Source: Bacteroidota bacterium (GTDB lineage: Bacteria > Bacteroidota > Bacteroidia > Chitinophagales > Saprospiraceae). Taken from it: a stretch of DNA of 10,201 bases. Position numbers and translations under genes: made by a program. The notes below the pieces were generated by a model, which searched no databases, was not told the origin of the DNA, and saw nothing but the letters and a program-made list of their open reading frames with translations. Below are positions 1 through 7,396 of the stretch, piece by piece. Every line of letters begins with the position of its first letter. Positions within the stretch are counted from its first letter, which is position 1. The stretch spans positions 1 to 10,201 of the forward strand of contig JAJRUR010000238.1 of NCBI GenBank assembly GCA_024277695.1, in the 5' to 3' direction.

Positions 1-2299
1 TGATCCATTTTTGAAAGCCTTGGAGACTTGCTTCAAGGTGAGCATTATCAAATAAGGTGCTTTTTTTTCTTAGCTTGAGAATAAAAGAATAAGCATCATA
101 AAGTGCTTTTCGGTTCGGGTCTTGGAGATAGTCCCATCGAATGGGCTTAGGAGCCAATCTACAGTTTTCTGATATGGAACCGTTTGGACATCTATTGATC
201 GAATAATCGTATCCTAGTTCGCCAAATTGCCACATCATTTTTGGTCCGGGTATCATATACATAAAGACCATCGCAAGTTCTGATCTTTGGAGTGCTATGT
301 CCAGTTCTTTTACATTATAACTTCCGGAAGAATTGCCCCAAGTTATATTTTTATACATGTTGCGTTCTTCGTCGTGACTTTCCATATATCCGATTAATCC
401 TAGTTGGTCAAAGCCTCTGGATTGACTAGTCATTCCCCATAGGTTGGAGTTGTATCCCATGCTGGCTTCTGCATATGCATAGTTCATATTTCCCCAGACC
501 ATCATACCTCTTCGTACGAGTTCTTTTTCCTCGTTATTATCAGCAAAGTGTTCTAGTATGATGTAAATATCGGGATCAATATCCCAAAGAGCCTGTGCGT
601 AGTGGTTTAGGATATTTATTCGACTTTGATCGTATTTGGCCATTTGGCTATTGTTCGTACTAAATTTTTGGGTAAAACCTTTGCTTAGATCAAATCGAAA
701 TCCATCGATTTTGAATTCGTTGACCCAATGCGACAGGCACCTGATTACATAGTATTTTGTAGCTTCACTTTCGTGGTCAAAATCGTATCCGACATTGAAG
801 GGGTGTCTTGGTGTTACATTAAGCCAAGGATTGTCAGGACTAGGGCGAAAATTATTATCGTCCCAATAAAGGCGGGCTAAGGGATTGCGGCTAAAAGCAT
901 GATTAAATACGACATCGACTACGATACCTATACCTCGAATATGTGCCTGATCGATTAAGAATTTTAAATCTTCGGGACTACCGTAATATTTGTCAAGCGC
1001 ATAGTGGTAGGATGGGTTGTAGCCCCAACTTTCATTTGCTTCAAATTCGCTTATCGGCATCAACTCTATGGTGTTGATGCCTAGCTCAGCTAGATAATCC
1101 AATCTGTCAATCATATCTCGGTAGGAGTGCGATTCTAAAAAATCATGTACCCATAATTCGTAAATGATAAGATTTTCTTTCTTTTCGCGCTGATAATTGA
1201 CGGCTGTCCACTGGAAGTCTTCTTTTGGACGAACCCATGTAATTTCTCCTGAGGTTCTGGCATCAGGATATGACGGGATACTATCAAATACTTCTATTGG
1301 GATATTCTTATCATTCCATGGGTCGAGTATCAGTTCAGAGTATGGATCGGCTATTTTGATCTTGCCATCTACAAGGTACTGATACAAAAATGAGGAATCC
1401 TGTCCTATACTGTCTAAAATTACCCACCAAAGCGACTGTAAAGTGTCTAAATTCATATGTGTCTTTTCATCTACTAAAAAGTCATTGTGTGAGGTCAAAA
1501 GAAAAACATTTTCTTTGTTGGGTGCAAATAGGACAAATCCTGCTCGATCATCAGGAAGATAACTAAGCCCCGGTTCGAGATCTGTAGATTGGATACGGAC
1601 AGGGGGAGTGATTACGTAACGATAAGATCTTTCTAGGCTAGTATCTCCATTGTCCGCAACTATTTTGATATCATGATTGCCAAGACCGGATAGAGTGTAT
1701 GTGGTGTCCAGATTATTAGTCAAAGTATTGAGGATTAAAGTTCCATTATCAAAAACACGGACATTTGCAGTATCTGAAAGTGCTAAAGAAATACTGAGTA
1801 GAAAGAAATCATCAATAATATTATTTCTGCTTTGAGGAGAATATACAATCATCTTCAATTCACCGTCAGAATCTGCTATCGGTACGAAGATGTCACTACC
1901 ATCTTCTGCCCTCCCGACGATAGTACCATCAACATTACGAAAAACAAAGGCAAGTTTTTCTATTTTTTCATCTGTAGGTACTCCATAAAATGAACGGATA
2001 TTTAATGCTATTTGATGCATATTGTTTCCTTGGTTGGTCATGCGTACTTTAGGGTCAGAAGTACCCCAGGTTCCTTGGACATATCTCCAGTCATTCGGAT
2101 GTGAACTCTTGTCCGTAATTAATCCCGTATGCATATATACTTGTTGTGTGCCGACCAACGCTCCATTGCCCATAGAGGCATCGTAACTAATGACAATATC
2201 GCTATCAGCTGTGGGAAAAACAGGGTCAATAGATACTTGGGCATGTATGATCAAAGTAGTAAAGGTAAGCAAGTAGGTCAGTACAAGATATTTATGCAT
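1..2299 (-). CDS. Secreted multidomain alpha-amylase-family (GH13) glycoside hydrolase, C-terminus outside window
   Basis: Partial gene: 766 codons are visible and the frame is open to the left edge. The start at 2299 was chosen because the first 20 residues (MHKYLVLTYLLTFTTLIIHA) form a signal peptide with likely cleavage before Gln21 and no lipobox Cys. An N-terminal beta-rich module (about 22-130, with HTG at 57-59 and a downstream DW) resembles one seen in front of other Bacteroidota amylases. An Ig/E-set-like stretch (about 145-235) and a CBM48-like segment (about 250-350, with AGFVLFAP and DGKIKIADPYS) follow. The GH13 barrel starts near 378 (ELWVHDF). All four conserved regions are present: DVVFNH (462-467), GFRFDLSK with nucleophile Asp537, ILEH with acid/base Glu583, and ESHDEE with Asp643. 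The enzyme should therefore be active on alpha-1,4-glucans. The exact specificity is unclear. A T9SS tail may lie beyond the edge. The gene lies downstream of the SusE/F-like gene but behind a terminator. Confidence 0.93.
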   Translation of the reverse strand, partial: MHKYLVLTYLLTFTTLIIHAQVSIDPVFPTADSDIVISYDASMGNGALVGTQQVYMHTGLITDKSSHPNDWRYVQGTWGTSDPKVRMTNQGNNMHQIALNIRSFYGVPTDEKIEKLAFVFRNVDGTIVGRAEDGSDIFVPIADSDGELKMIVYSPQSRNNIIDDFFLLSISLALSDTANVRVFDNGTLILNTLTNNLDTTYTLSGLGNHDIKIVADNGDTSLERSYRYVITPPVRIQSTDLEPGLSYLPDDRAGFVLFAPNKENVFLLTSHNDFLVDEKTHMNLDTLQSLWWVILDSIGQDSSFLYQYLVDGKIKIADPYSELILDPWNDKNIPIEVFDSIPSYPDARTSGEITWVRPKEDFQWTAVNYQREKKENLIIYELWVHDFLESHSYRDMIDRLDYLAELGINTIELMPISEFEANESWGYNPSYHYALDKYYGSPEDLKFLIDQAHIRGIGIVVDVVFNHAFSRNPLARLYWDDNNFRPSPDNPWLNVTPRHPFNVGYDFDHESEATKYYVIRCLSHWVNEFKIDGFRFDLSKGFTQKFSTNNSQMAKYDQSRINILNHYAQALWDIDPDIYIILEHFADNNEEKELVRRGMMVWGNMNYAYAEASMGYNSNLWGMTSQSRGFDQLGLIGYMESHDEERNMYKNITWGNSSGSYNVKELDIALQRSELAMVFMYMIPGPKMMWQFGELGYDYSINRCPNGSISENCRLAPKPIRWDYLQDPNRKALYDAYSFILKLRKKSTLFDNAHLEASLQGFQKWI

Positions 2300-2327
2300 T
2301 TAGATTTAGATTTTTGGTATTACTCAC

Positions 2328-2360
2328 AAAAAAAAATCGGGTGTCTCAATGGACACCCGA
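2328..2360 (-). terminator. Rho-independent terminator after the SusE/F-like gene
   Basis: A perfect 9-bp stem (TCGGGTGTC at 2337-2345 and GACACCCGA at 2352-2360) closes a 6-nt loop. Read on the minus strand, it is followed at once by nine T residues (complement of the A-run 2328-2336). It begins about 20 bp past the stop codon at 2380-2382 and ends about 28 bp before the ATG of the GH13 gene. It therefore separates the two minus-strand genes. The plus-strand side has no T-run, so it should act in one direction only. Confidence 0.9.
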
Positions 2361-2379
2361 AAGTAATATGATTGAATTT

Positions 2380-4191
2380 TTATCGATGTACAACAAATCT
2401 TTTGACAGCATAAAAGTTTTCGTTGTTTAGGACTAAGGAGTAGGTTCCTGATGACAAATTTTCAATGGAGATGTCAAAATGATTACGCGCAAGGACATTA
2501 CCTGTTTGGATCAATTGTCCTGCGGTATTCATAATTTTATAGACCAAGGGTTTTGAGATGTTTTTACTATCGATGGATATCGATATGATTGCTTGAGAAA
2601 CAGGATTTGGAAATAGTTTTATGTCATTGATTGTTGTAAAGTCATCTGTTCCTGTTGAAAGCATAAAGGCATATTCGCCGGACTGCGTATTGAGACTTAC
2701 ATCCCAGATACCTGCTGTACACCAGATGTTAGGCCCATCTTGAGTGCCTACACCACTAGGGAAGTCTCTAGCACCCCAATTGACAGTCCAATCAGCATTG
2801 GCTCGAAATTTAATACCACTATCGCCTAGCGTAGTATCTGCTGTAGTCAAATTGACTTGGGTCAGTTTCCATAATTGATCATCCTCCGCATCTCTGACCA
2901 TAAAAGCATCAAAATTAGTGGTCTCATCCGGCCACTGACCGAATGGTCCATCTTTACCCACAATCGATACTTGATCATAGACGACAAATGCTTCAAAATT
3001 GTACTCTCCTGTAAGGCTGTTAAATGTTATGTTGTATCTGCCGGCTTGAATAGGGATATTAGCACCGTTCATCGTAGCTACACCCATGGGAAAATCAGGA
3101 CCTCCCCAGTTGACTGCCCAGTCATTGTCCGCTCTGAATTTGGCTTCGCCATCTACTAGTTCCATAGTAGCATGCCAAATCGTTCCGTCATTAGGATCTT
3201 TTTCCATATCGGTATCTTCATCCCATCCTCCGGGTGTGGCACTTCCTATGATTCCTATCGTCGCATATTCTTGCAACTCGATAAAACTATATTCTAAAGT
3301 AGCCGTATTAAACATAACACGGTAGTTACCTGCGACGACGGGAATATTCGGACCGGATTCGGTAGCTGTCCCTGAAGGAAAATCCTCTCCTCCCCAGTTG
3401 ACTGCCCAGTCATTGTCTGCTCTAAATTTGGCTTCGCCATCTACTAATGTTAGATCAACAGTCCATACATCCGGATCACCGGTTTGTGTCATATCGGTAT
3501 CTTCATCCCATCCTCCGGGTGTGGCACTTCCTATGATTCCTATCGTCTCAAATTTTACTATTTCACTAAAATTGTATGCACCGGTCAAAGTGTCAAAAGT
3601 GATGCGGTATTGCCCGGCTTTGGGTATGGGGATGTTCTCTCCATCCTGTATAGCTATTCCTGAAGGAAAATCTGCTGCCCCCCAGTTGACTGCCCAGTCA
3701 TTGTCTTTTCTGAATTTAGCTTCGCCCTCTACCAGATCCATGACAATAAAAAACCCATTCTCAATAGTATCCATAAACATATCGGTATCTTCATCCCATC
3801 CTCCGGGTGTGGCACTTCCTATGATTCCTATTGGTGAATTAACAGGGCTAAAGCTGTAGTCTCCGGTGTTGGAGTTAAACTCAATATGAAAAAAGCCTCC
3901 AAAAGGTATCGGTATATTCGGACCGTCCTGTGTTCCTGTTCCAACAGGAAAGTCAGTATTACCCCAATTGATTGCCCAATCATCATTTGCCCTGAATTTT
4001 AGCTCACCCGGAACGAGCTCAATATCTAAAGTCCATAAGGCAGTATCTATGGCATCCTGTACCATGGAGCTATCCGTATCCCATCCGCCCGGAGTGGCAG
4101 TACCAATAACTCCTACTGTCATTATTTGCGCATCTGCATAAGTCATTATAGATGCGAAAAGGATTAACACATAAAGTAATTGTTTTCTCAT
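2380..4191 (-). CDS. Secreted protein with five SusE/F-like starch-binding modules and a T9SS type A sorting domain
   Basis: 603 aa. The signal peptide (about 1-21, MRKQLLYVLILFASIMTYADA) has no lipobox Cys. Five modules of about 95 residues follow: about 25-114, 120-208, 216-303, 311-399 and 407-509. Modules 1-4 open with IGIIGSATPGGWDEDTDM-like sequence, and all five have a KFRAnxDWavNWG core and a GxNIp...Y.v.fn..tG.Y.F end, the pattern of SusE/SusF C-terminal starch-binding domains. Each module keeps the aromatic and basic residues expected at the glucan site: Trp37/132/228/323/420, Lys65/159/255/351/461, Arg67/161/257/353/463 and two Trp after it (for example 72 and 76). Residues about 523-603 (IKLFPNP ... 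GTYSLVL ... KRFVVHR) form a Por-secretion-tail domain. The likely role is multivalent starch binding at the cell surface or in the medium. There is no catalytic domain. Canonical SusE/F are lipoproteins with two or three binding modules, so this is a larger T9SS-exported relative. It is divergent from susC. Confidence 0.93.
   Translation of the reverse strand: MRKQLLYVLILFASIMTYADAQIMTVGVIGTATPGGWDTDSSMVQDAIDTALWTLDIELVPGELKFRANDDWAINWGNTDFPVGTGTQDGPNIPIPFGGFFHIEFNSNTGDYSFSPVNSPIGIIGSATPGGWDEDTDMFMDTIENGFFIVMDLVEGEAKFRKDNDWAVNWGAADFPSGIAIQDGENIPIPKAGQYRITFDTLTGAYNFSEIVKFETIGIIGSATPGGWDEDTDMTQTGDPDVWTVDLTLVDGEAKFRADNDWAVNWGGEDFPSGTATESGPNIPVVAGNYRVMFNTATLEYSFIELQEYATIGIIGSATPGGWDEDTDMEKDPNDGTIWHATMELVDGEAKFRADNDWAVNWGGPDFPMGVATMNGANIPIQAGRYNITFNSLTGEYNFEAFVVYDQVSIVGKDGPFGQWPDETTNFDAFMVRDAEDDQLWKLTQVNLTTADTTLGDSGIKFRANADWTVNWGARDFPSGVGTQDGPNIWCTAGIWDVSLNTQSGEYAFMLSTGTDDFTTINDIKLFPNPVSQAIISISIDSKNISKPLVYKIMNTAGQLIQTGNVLARNHFDISIENLSSGTYSLVLNNENFYAVKRFVVHR
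2383..2625 (-). other. T9SS C-terminal sorting domain (type A) of the pentamodular protein
   Basis: Residues 523-603 carry the three usual landmarks: a proximal LFPNP motif (526-530), a central GQLIQTG turn, and a terminal SSGTYSLVL followed by a basic KRFVVHR end. This domain directs export across the outer membrane by the type IX system. It is normally removed, with the protein released or linked to A-LPS. Confidence 0.9.
2665..4119 (-). repeat. Five tandem module-encoding repeats of about 285-290 bp
   Basis: This is the array encoding the five starch-binding modules, with starts near 4119, 3834, 3546, 3261 and 2973. Modules 2-4 contain a 54-nt block identical in all three copies (3205-3258, 3490-3543 and 3778-3831, spaced 285 and 288 bp). 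In two of them the identity extends to 58 nt. A second 26-nt identical block lies at 3104-3129, 3392-3417 and 3680-3705. Module 1 and especially module 5 are diverged. Confidence 0.93.
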
Positions 4192-4245
4192 AGTTGTTGA
4201 TTTTTATTTAGTGAAGAAATGAAAAAATTCTTTTTATCAGTCAAT

Positions 4246-4262
4246 AGTGTAAATTTAACACT
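4246..4262. promoter_or_regulatory. Imperfect inverted repeat AGTGT-N7-ACACT, candidate regulator site
   Basis: The two 5-bp arms (4246-4250 and 4258-4262) flank AAATTTA. They are centred about 26 bp upstream of the TACATTTG element, where a regulator could overlap the weak -33 region of the susC promoter or the start region of the minus-strand promoter. No known operator consensus is matched. Confidence 0.25.
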
Positions 4263-4279
4263 TTATTTTATATTTACGG

Positions 4280-4287
4280 TACATTTG
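4280..4287 (+). promoter_or_regulatory. Candidate -7 element (TACATTTG) for the susC-susD-susA operon
   Basis: An exact match to the Bacteroidota sigma-ABfr -7 consensus TAnnTTTG. It predicts a start of transcription near 4294 and a leader of about 90 nt before the susC ATG. The matching -33 TTTG is poor: the sequence about 20 bp upstream is TTTAACA. A weaker alternative is TTTG at 4316-4319 with TATGATTG at 4337-4344 (17-nt spacing, one mismatch). Confidence 0.4.
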
Positions 4288-4323
4288 ATGCCAAGGATTA
4301 AATTAAAATCTTTTTTTTGAAAA

Positions 4324-4340
4324 CATATATTTAATATATG
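4324..4340. promoter_or_regulatory. Perfect 17-bp palindrome, candidate operator upstream of susC
   Basis: CATATATTTAATATATG reads as two 8-bp arms (CATATATT and AATATATG) around a central T. It lies 42 bp before the susC start codon. Depending on which promoter is used, it is either in the 5' leader or between the -33 and -7 elements. Its size and symmetry suit a dimeric repressor or activator. All its bases are A or T except the outer C/G pair, so chance is a real alternative in this A/T-rich region. Confidence 0.35.
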
Positions 4341-4382
4341 ATTGGTGGTATGTATATATTATAAATTGATTATAAGTAACTT

Positions 4383-7376
4383 ATGTTTTTATTCTTCAGT
4401 ATTACTAGCCGTTTTTTCCTTCTGGATATTTCAAAAAAATATATCAAAATTTTTTTGTGGTTTTTATTAATTTTTCTGTATTCCTTTTCATTGCTCGGGC
4501 AGCAAGTAGTATCTGGGGTGGTTAGGGATGGAATAACAGAGGAGCCCTTGATAGGTGTTAATGTAGTAATAAAGGATACGGATAAGGGTACAGTCACTGA
4601 TATCGAGGGTCGATACGAAATCGAAGTGTTTTCGAATGATGACATATTGGTATTTTCATATGTTGGCTATCAGCATAGAGAGGTGCAGGTAGGAAGTCGT
4701 AGTAGTTTGGATGTCATATTGGGGGTAGGTGAGACATTAGATGAGGTTGTGTTTATAGGATATGGTGAGATAAAAAAGAAAGATGTCACCGGGGCATTGC
4801 AGACAGTAACGAGTGAGAGTTTTAATAAGGGCGCACTCACGAGTGCTCAGCAGCTGCTATCTGGAAAGATAGCCGGAGTGAATATTTCAAATTCCGGCAA
4901 TCCAGGAGGCGGAGCAGTAATCCGGATACGAGGAGAGTCTTCATTAAGTGCCTCAAATGATCCCTTGATCGTAATCGACGGGATACCATTAGATAATGAT
5001 GGTATTCATGGGGGCAGAAACAATCTCAACATCATCAACCCTGAGGATATAGCCTCAATGACTGTCCTAAAAGATGCGTCTGCTACAGCTATATATGGAA
5101 ATAGAGCGGCTGCAGGAGTTATACTGATCACTACCAAAAAAGGCAGGATTTCAGATGGTTTTAAGCTACAACTAAATACCAAACTTTCCATAGCAAACAA
5201 AGTTGGAAAAATCGATGTATTGTCATCTGAAGAATTTCGTGATGCTATCAATGAAAGATATGGTACGGATAGTGATGCTGCAATGCTGCTCGGAGAGGCA
5301 AATACTGACTGGCAGCAGGAGATTTTCGAACAGGCTTTTGCGCAGGATTATATGCTCTCTTCTTCCGGAGGTATTTTGGGCTTACCGTTCAGAGCCTCTG
5401 TCGGATACACCGATAACAAAGGCATACTTAGGACGGATAGATTTCAAAGGACTACAGGTAACCTACAGTTTACCCCCGGGTTTTTTAATAATAGATTGCA
5501 GATTAATATGGGCGTTAAATTCAGTAGGCAAAAGAATCGTTTTGCTGATAATGGAGCCATTGGGTCGGCCATTGGTTTTGACCCTACCCAGCCTATTTAT
5601 TCTGGAGTTGATGATTTTGGAGGATATTTTGCTTGGAGAAATCCTGAAACCGGTGTACTTACAGGACTTGCTCCTGCAAATCCGGTCGCATTGTTAGAGC
5701 AAAAAGAGGATATATCTACACTCAATAGGTACATACTTCATGCTTCGGTTGATTATAGATTTGGTTTTTTGCCGGATTTGAGAGCTAATCTAAATTTGGG
5801 TTATGATATTTCTAATAGCAGTGGAAGGATAAATATAGATACTACTGCAGCATTTGCTTCTAGCTATAATTTTGCTTTGGGTATAGATGAAGGTGGTGTA
5901 CTCAATACTTACGGTCAAGAAAAAAATAATAGCTTGCTAGAGTTTTACCTCAATTACAAAAAGGAGTTGTTGGGCAATGATTTTGATATAATGTTGGGGT
6001 ATTCATGGCAGCGATTTTTTAATTCGAGCGATTTTTTTAATTCGAATCTTATCGGCACAGTAACCACTGAAGGACGAGATGCTGCGGAACTGTATATGCT
6101 TTCGCTTTTTAGTCGTATGAATTATTCGGTTTCTGATCTTGTGTATCTGACAGCTACATTGAGACAAGATTACACTTCTAGGTTTTCGCCAAAAAATCGT
6201 AAGGGATTATTCCCTGCTCTTGGGATTTCGTTTCGATTAATTAATAATGAAACGCATCTATTTAATAATCTTAAACTTAGAATGGGCTGGGGTATCACAG
6301 GTCAACAGGATATTGGAGGGTATTATTTATATCAAGGACTCTATCAAAGAAGTAATGAGACGGCAGCCTACCAATTAGGAAATAACTTTATAACTACTTT
6401 CCGTCCAAACGGTTATGATTCCGGAATAAAATGGGAGACTACGACTACTTATAATGCCGGTGCGGATATATCCCTGATAAAAAACAGATTAAATGCCTCG
6501 GTAGATATTTATCAAAAAAATACTAAGGACTTACTCAATTATAGTGTGCAGGTACCTGTCGGATCAAATCTAACAAATGTCGTAGCTACCAATATAGGTA
6601 ATATGGAAACTAAGGGATTAGAATTTTCAGTCAGTTCAGTGCCGATCCAAACCAAGGACTTTGTATGGGATATCCAAGTGAATACTGCCTATAATAAAAG
6701 TATTATCACAAAGCTTAATGAAGATGATACTTCGATAGGTGAAGAAGTAGGAGGTATATCGGGAGGCGTGGGCAATACGATACAGATACATACCGTAGGG
6801 TATGAGCCGTATGCATTTTGGGTCTTTGAGCAAAAGTATGATGAAAACGGCTCACTTTTGCCCGGTGAGTTTGTGGATAGAAATGGAGATGGGATGGTAA
6901 ATGCTGAGGACAGATATCGAATTGAAGCTTCTACGCCTAGATGGACAGGAGGGTTAAGTTCGGCTATACGTTTCAAAAAATGGGATTTTTCTTTTGCAGG
7001 TAGATCTTATTTTGGTGGCAAAATATACAATAATGTTCAGACGGATATTGGCTTTACGGATCGAATGTTTGATTTGGGTGTATTAAAAAATATTCATTCT
7101 ATTGCTCTGCAAAATAATATTGAACAGCAGTCGGAGGCTACTTTCAGTGATGCTTATGTTTTTGATGCTTCATTTTTTCGTATGGATCACATTACATTGG
7201 GATATATATTTGATCTAAAAACTTTGAAAGAATGGTATGTTTATACGACTGTCCAAAATCCTTTTGTCTTGACCAATTATGATGGTCTGGATCCTGAAAT
7301 ATTTAGAGGAATTGATAATAATATTTACCCTCGACCAAGGGTCTTTTTGATTGGAGCCAATATAAAGCTCAGATAA
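4383..7376 (+). CDS. susC: SusC-like TonB-dependent outer-membrane maltooligosaccharide transporter
   Basis: 997 aa, the usual size for SusC/RagA proteins. It imports oligosaccharides across the outer membrane with TonB-ExbBD energy and works with the SusD-like lid encoded 20 bp downstream. A signal peptide hydrophobic core lies at about 23-38 with cleavage near Gln40. A carboxypeptidase-regulatory-like domain follows (about 42-115: VSGVVRDGITEEPLIGVNV, then VGY). The TonB-box region is at 119-128 (LDEVVFIGYG), and the plug (about 133-252) ends in the SusC signature DASATAIYGNRAAAGV followed by ITTKKG. The rest is a 22-strand-type beta-barrel with alternating residues, finishing in PRVFLIGANIKLR at the outer-membrane insertion end. 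The ATG at 4383 is the only Met before the signal peptide, but it leaves a long n-region of about 22 residues that includes a second hydrophobic stretch. The starch specificity is inferred from neighbouring SusA-, SusD- and SusE/F-like genes. Confidence 0.95.
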   Translation: MFLFFSITSRFFLLDISKKYIKIFLWFLLIFLYSFSLLGQQVVSGVVRDGITEEPLIGVNVVIKDTDKGTVTDIEGRYEIEVFSNDDILVFSYVGYQHREVQVGSRSSLDVILGVGETLDEVVFIGYGEIKKKDVTGALQTVTSESFNKGALTSAQQLLSGKIAGVNISNSGNPGGGAVIRIRGESSLSASNDPLIVIDGIPLDNDGIHGGRNNLNIINPEDIASMTVLKDASATAIYGNRAAAGVILITTKKGRISDGFKLQLNTKLSIANKVGKIDVLSSEEFRDAINERYGTDSDAAMLLGEANTDWQQEIFEQAFAQDYMLSSSGGILGLPFRASVGYTDNKGILRTDRFQRTTGNLQFTPGFFNNRLQINMGVKFSRQKNRFADNGAIGSAIGFDPTQPIYSGVDDFGGYFAWRNPETGVLTGLAPANPVALLEQKEDISTLNRYILHASVDYRFGFLPDLRANLNLGYDISNSSGRINIDTTAAFASSYNFALGIDEGGVLNTYGQEKNNSLLEFYLNYKKELLGNDFDIMLGYSWQRFFNSSDFFNSNLIGTVTTEGRDAAELYMLSLFSRMNYSVSDLVYLTATLRQDYTSRFSPKNRKGLFPALGISFRLINNETHLFNNLKLRMGWGITGQQDIGGYYLYQGLYQRSNETAAYQLGNNFITTFRPNGYDSGIKWETTTTYNAGADISLIKNRLNASVDIYQKNTKDLLNYSVQVPVGSNLTNVVATNIGNMETKGLEFSVSSVPIQTKDFVWDIQVNTAYNKSIITKLNEDDTSIGEEVGGISGGVGNTIQIHTVGYEPYAFWVFEQKYDENGSLLPGEFVDRNGDGMVNAEDRYRIEASTPRWTGGLSSAIRFKKWDFSFAGRSYFGGKIYNNVQTDIGFTDRMFDLGVLKNIHSIALQNNIEQQSEATFSDAYVFDASFFRMDHITLGYIFDLKTLKEWYVYTTVQNPFVLTNYDGLDPEIFRGIDNNIYPRPRVFLIGANIKLR

Positions 7377-7396
7377 TAACTATATAAAATAAAAAG

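Larger units (their letters stand above)
4192..4382. promoter_or_regulatory. Divergent intergenic control region between the SusE/F-like gene and susC
   Basis: 191 bp of A/T-rich sequence between the two divergent start codons, with no gene in it. It must hold the promoters of both arms, so it is the natural place for a maltose/starch-responsive regulator to act. It contains a TACATTTG element on the plus strand, an imperfect palindrome at 4246-4262, a T8 run at 4311-4318 and a perfect 17-bp palindrome at 4324-4340. I found no exact TAnnTTTG on the minus strand. The nearest is TAAATTTA at 4257-4250 (one mismatch). Confidence 0.8.

Noticed and set aside
2328..2336. A9 tract as a phase-variable homopolymer
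   Set aside because: It is the T-tract of an intrinsic terminator in non-coding sequence, not inside or directly controlling a reading frame.
2129..2371. 80-codon plus-strand frame across the start of the GH13 gene and the terminator
   Set aside because: It runs antisense through the signal-peptide region of the GH13 gene and through the terminator hairpin, and has no coding character.
3398..3859. 153-codon open frame on the plus strand with repeated SSSHPPGVALPMIPI motifs
   Set aside because: It is the antisense image of the tandem starch-binding modules. The repeated motif is the complement of the GIIGSATPGGWDEDT coding block. The same holds for the frames at 2875-3159 and 3086-3325.
4292..4318. 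Weak hairpin (AAGGATT/AATCTTT) followed by a T run, resembling a leader attenuator
   Set aside because: The stem is 7 bp, A/T-rich and includes a G-T pair. With the likely transcription start near 4294 it would lie at the extreme 5' end, where attenuation is not plausible.
4370..4645. 91-codon minus-strand frame overlapping the susC start
   Set aside because: It lies opposite the susC signal peptide and regulatory-like domain, has no recognisable domain and shows composition expected of a shadow frame.
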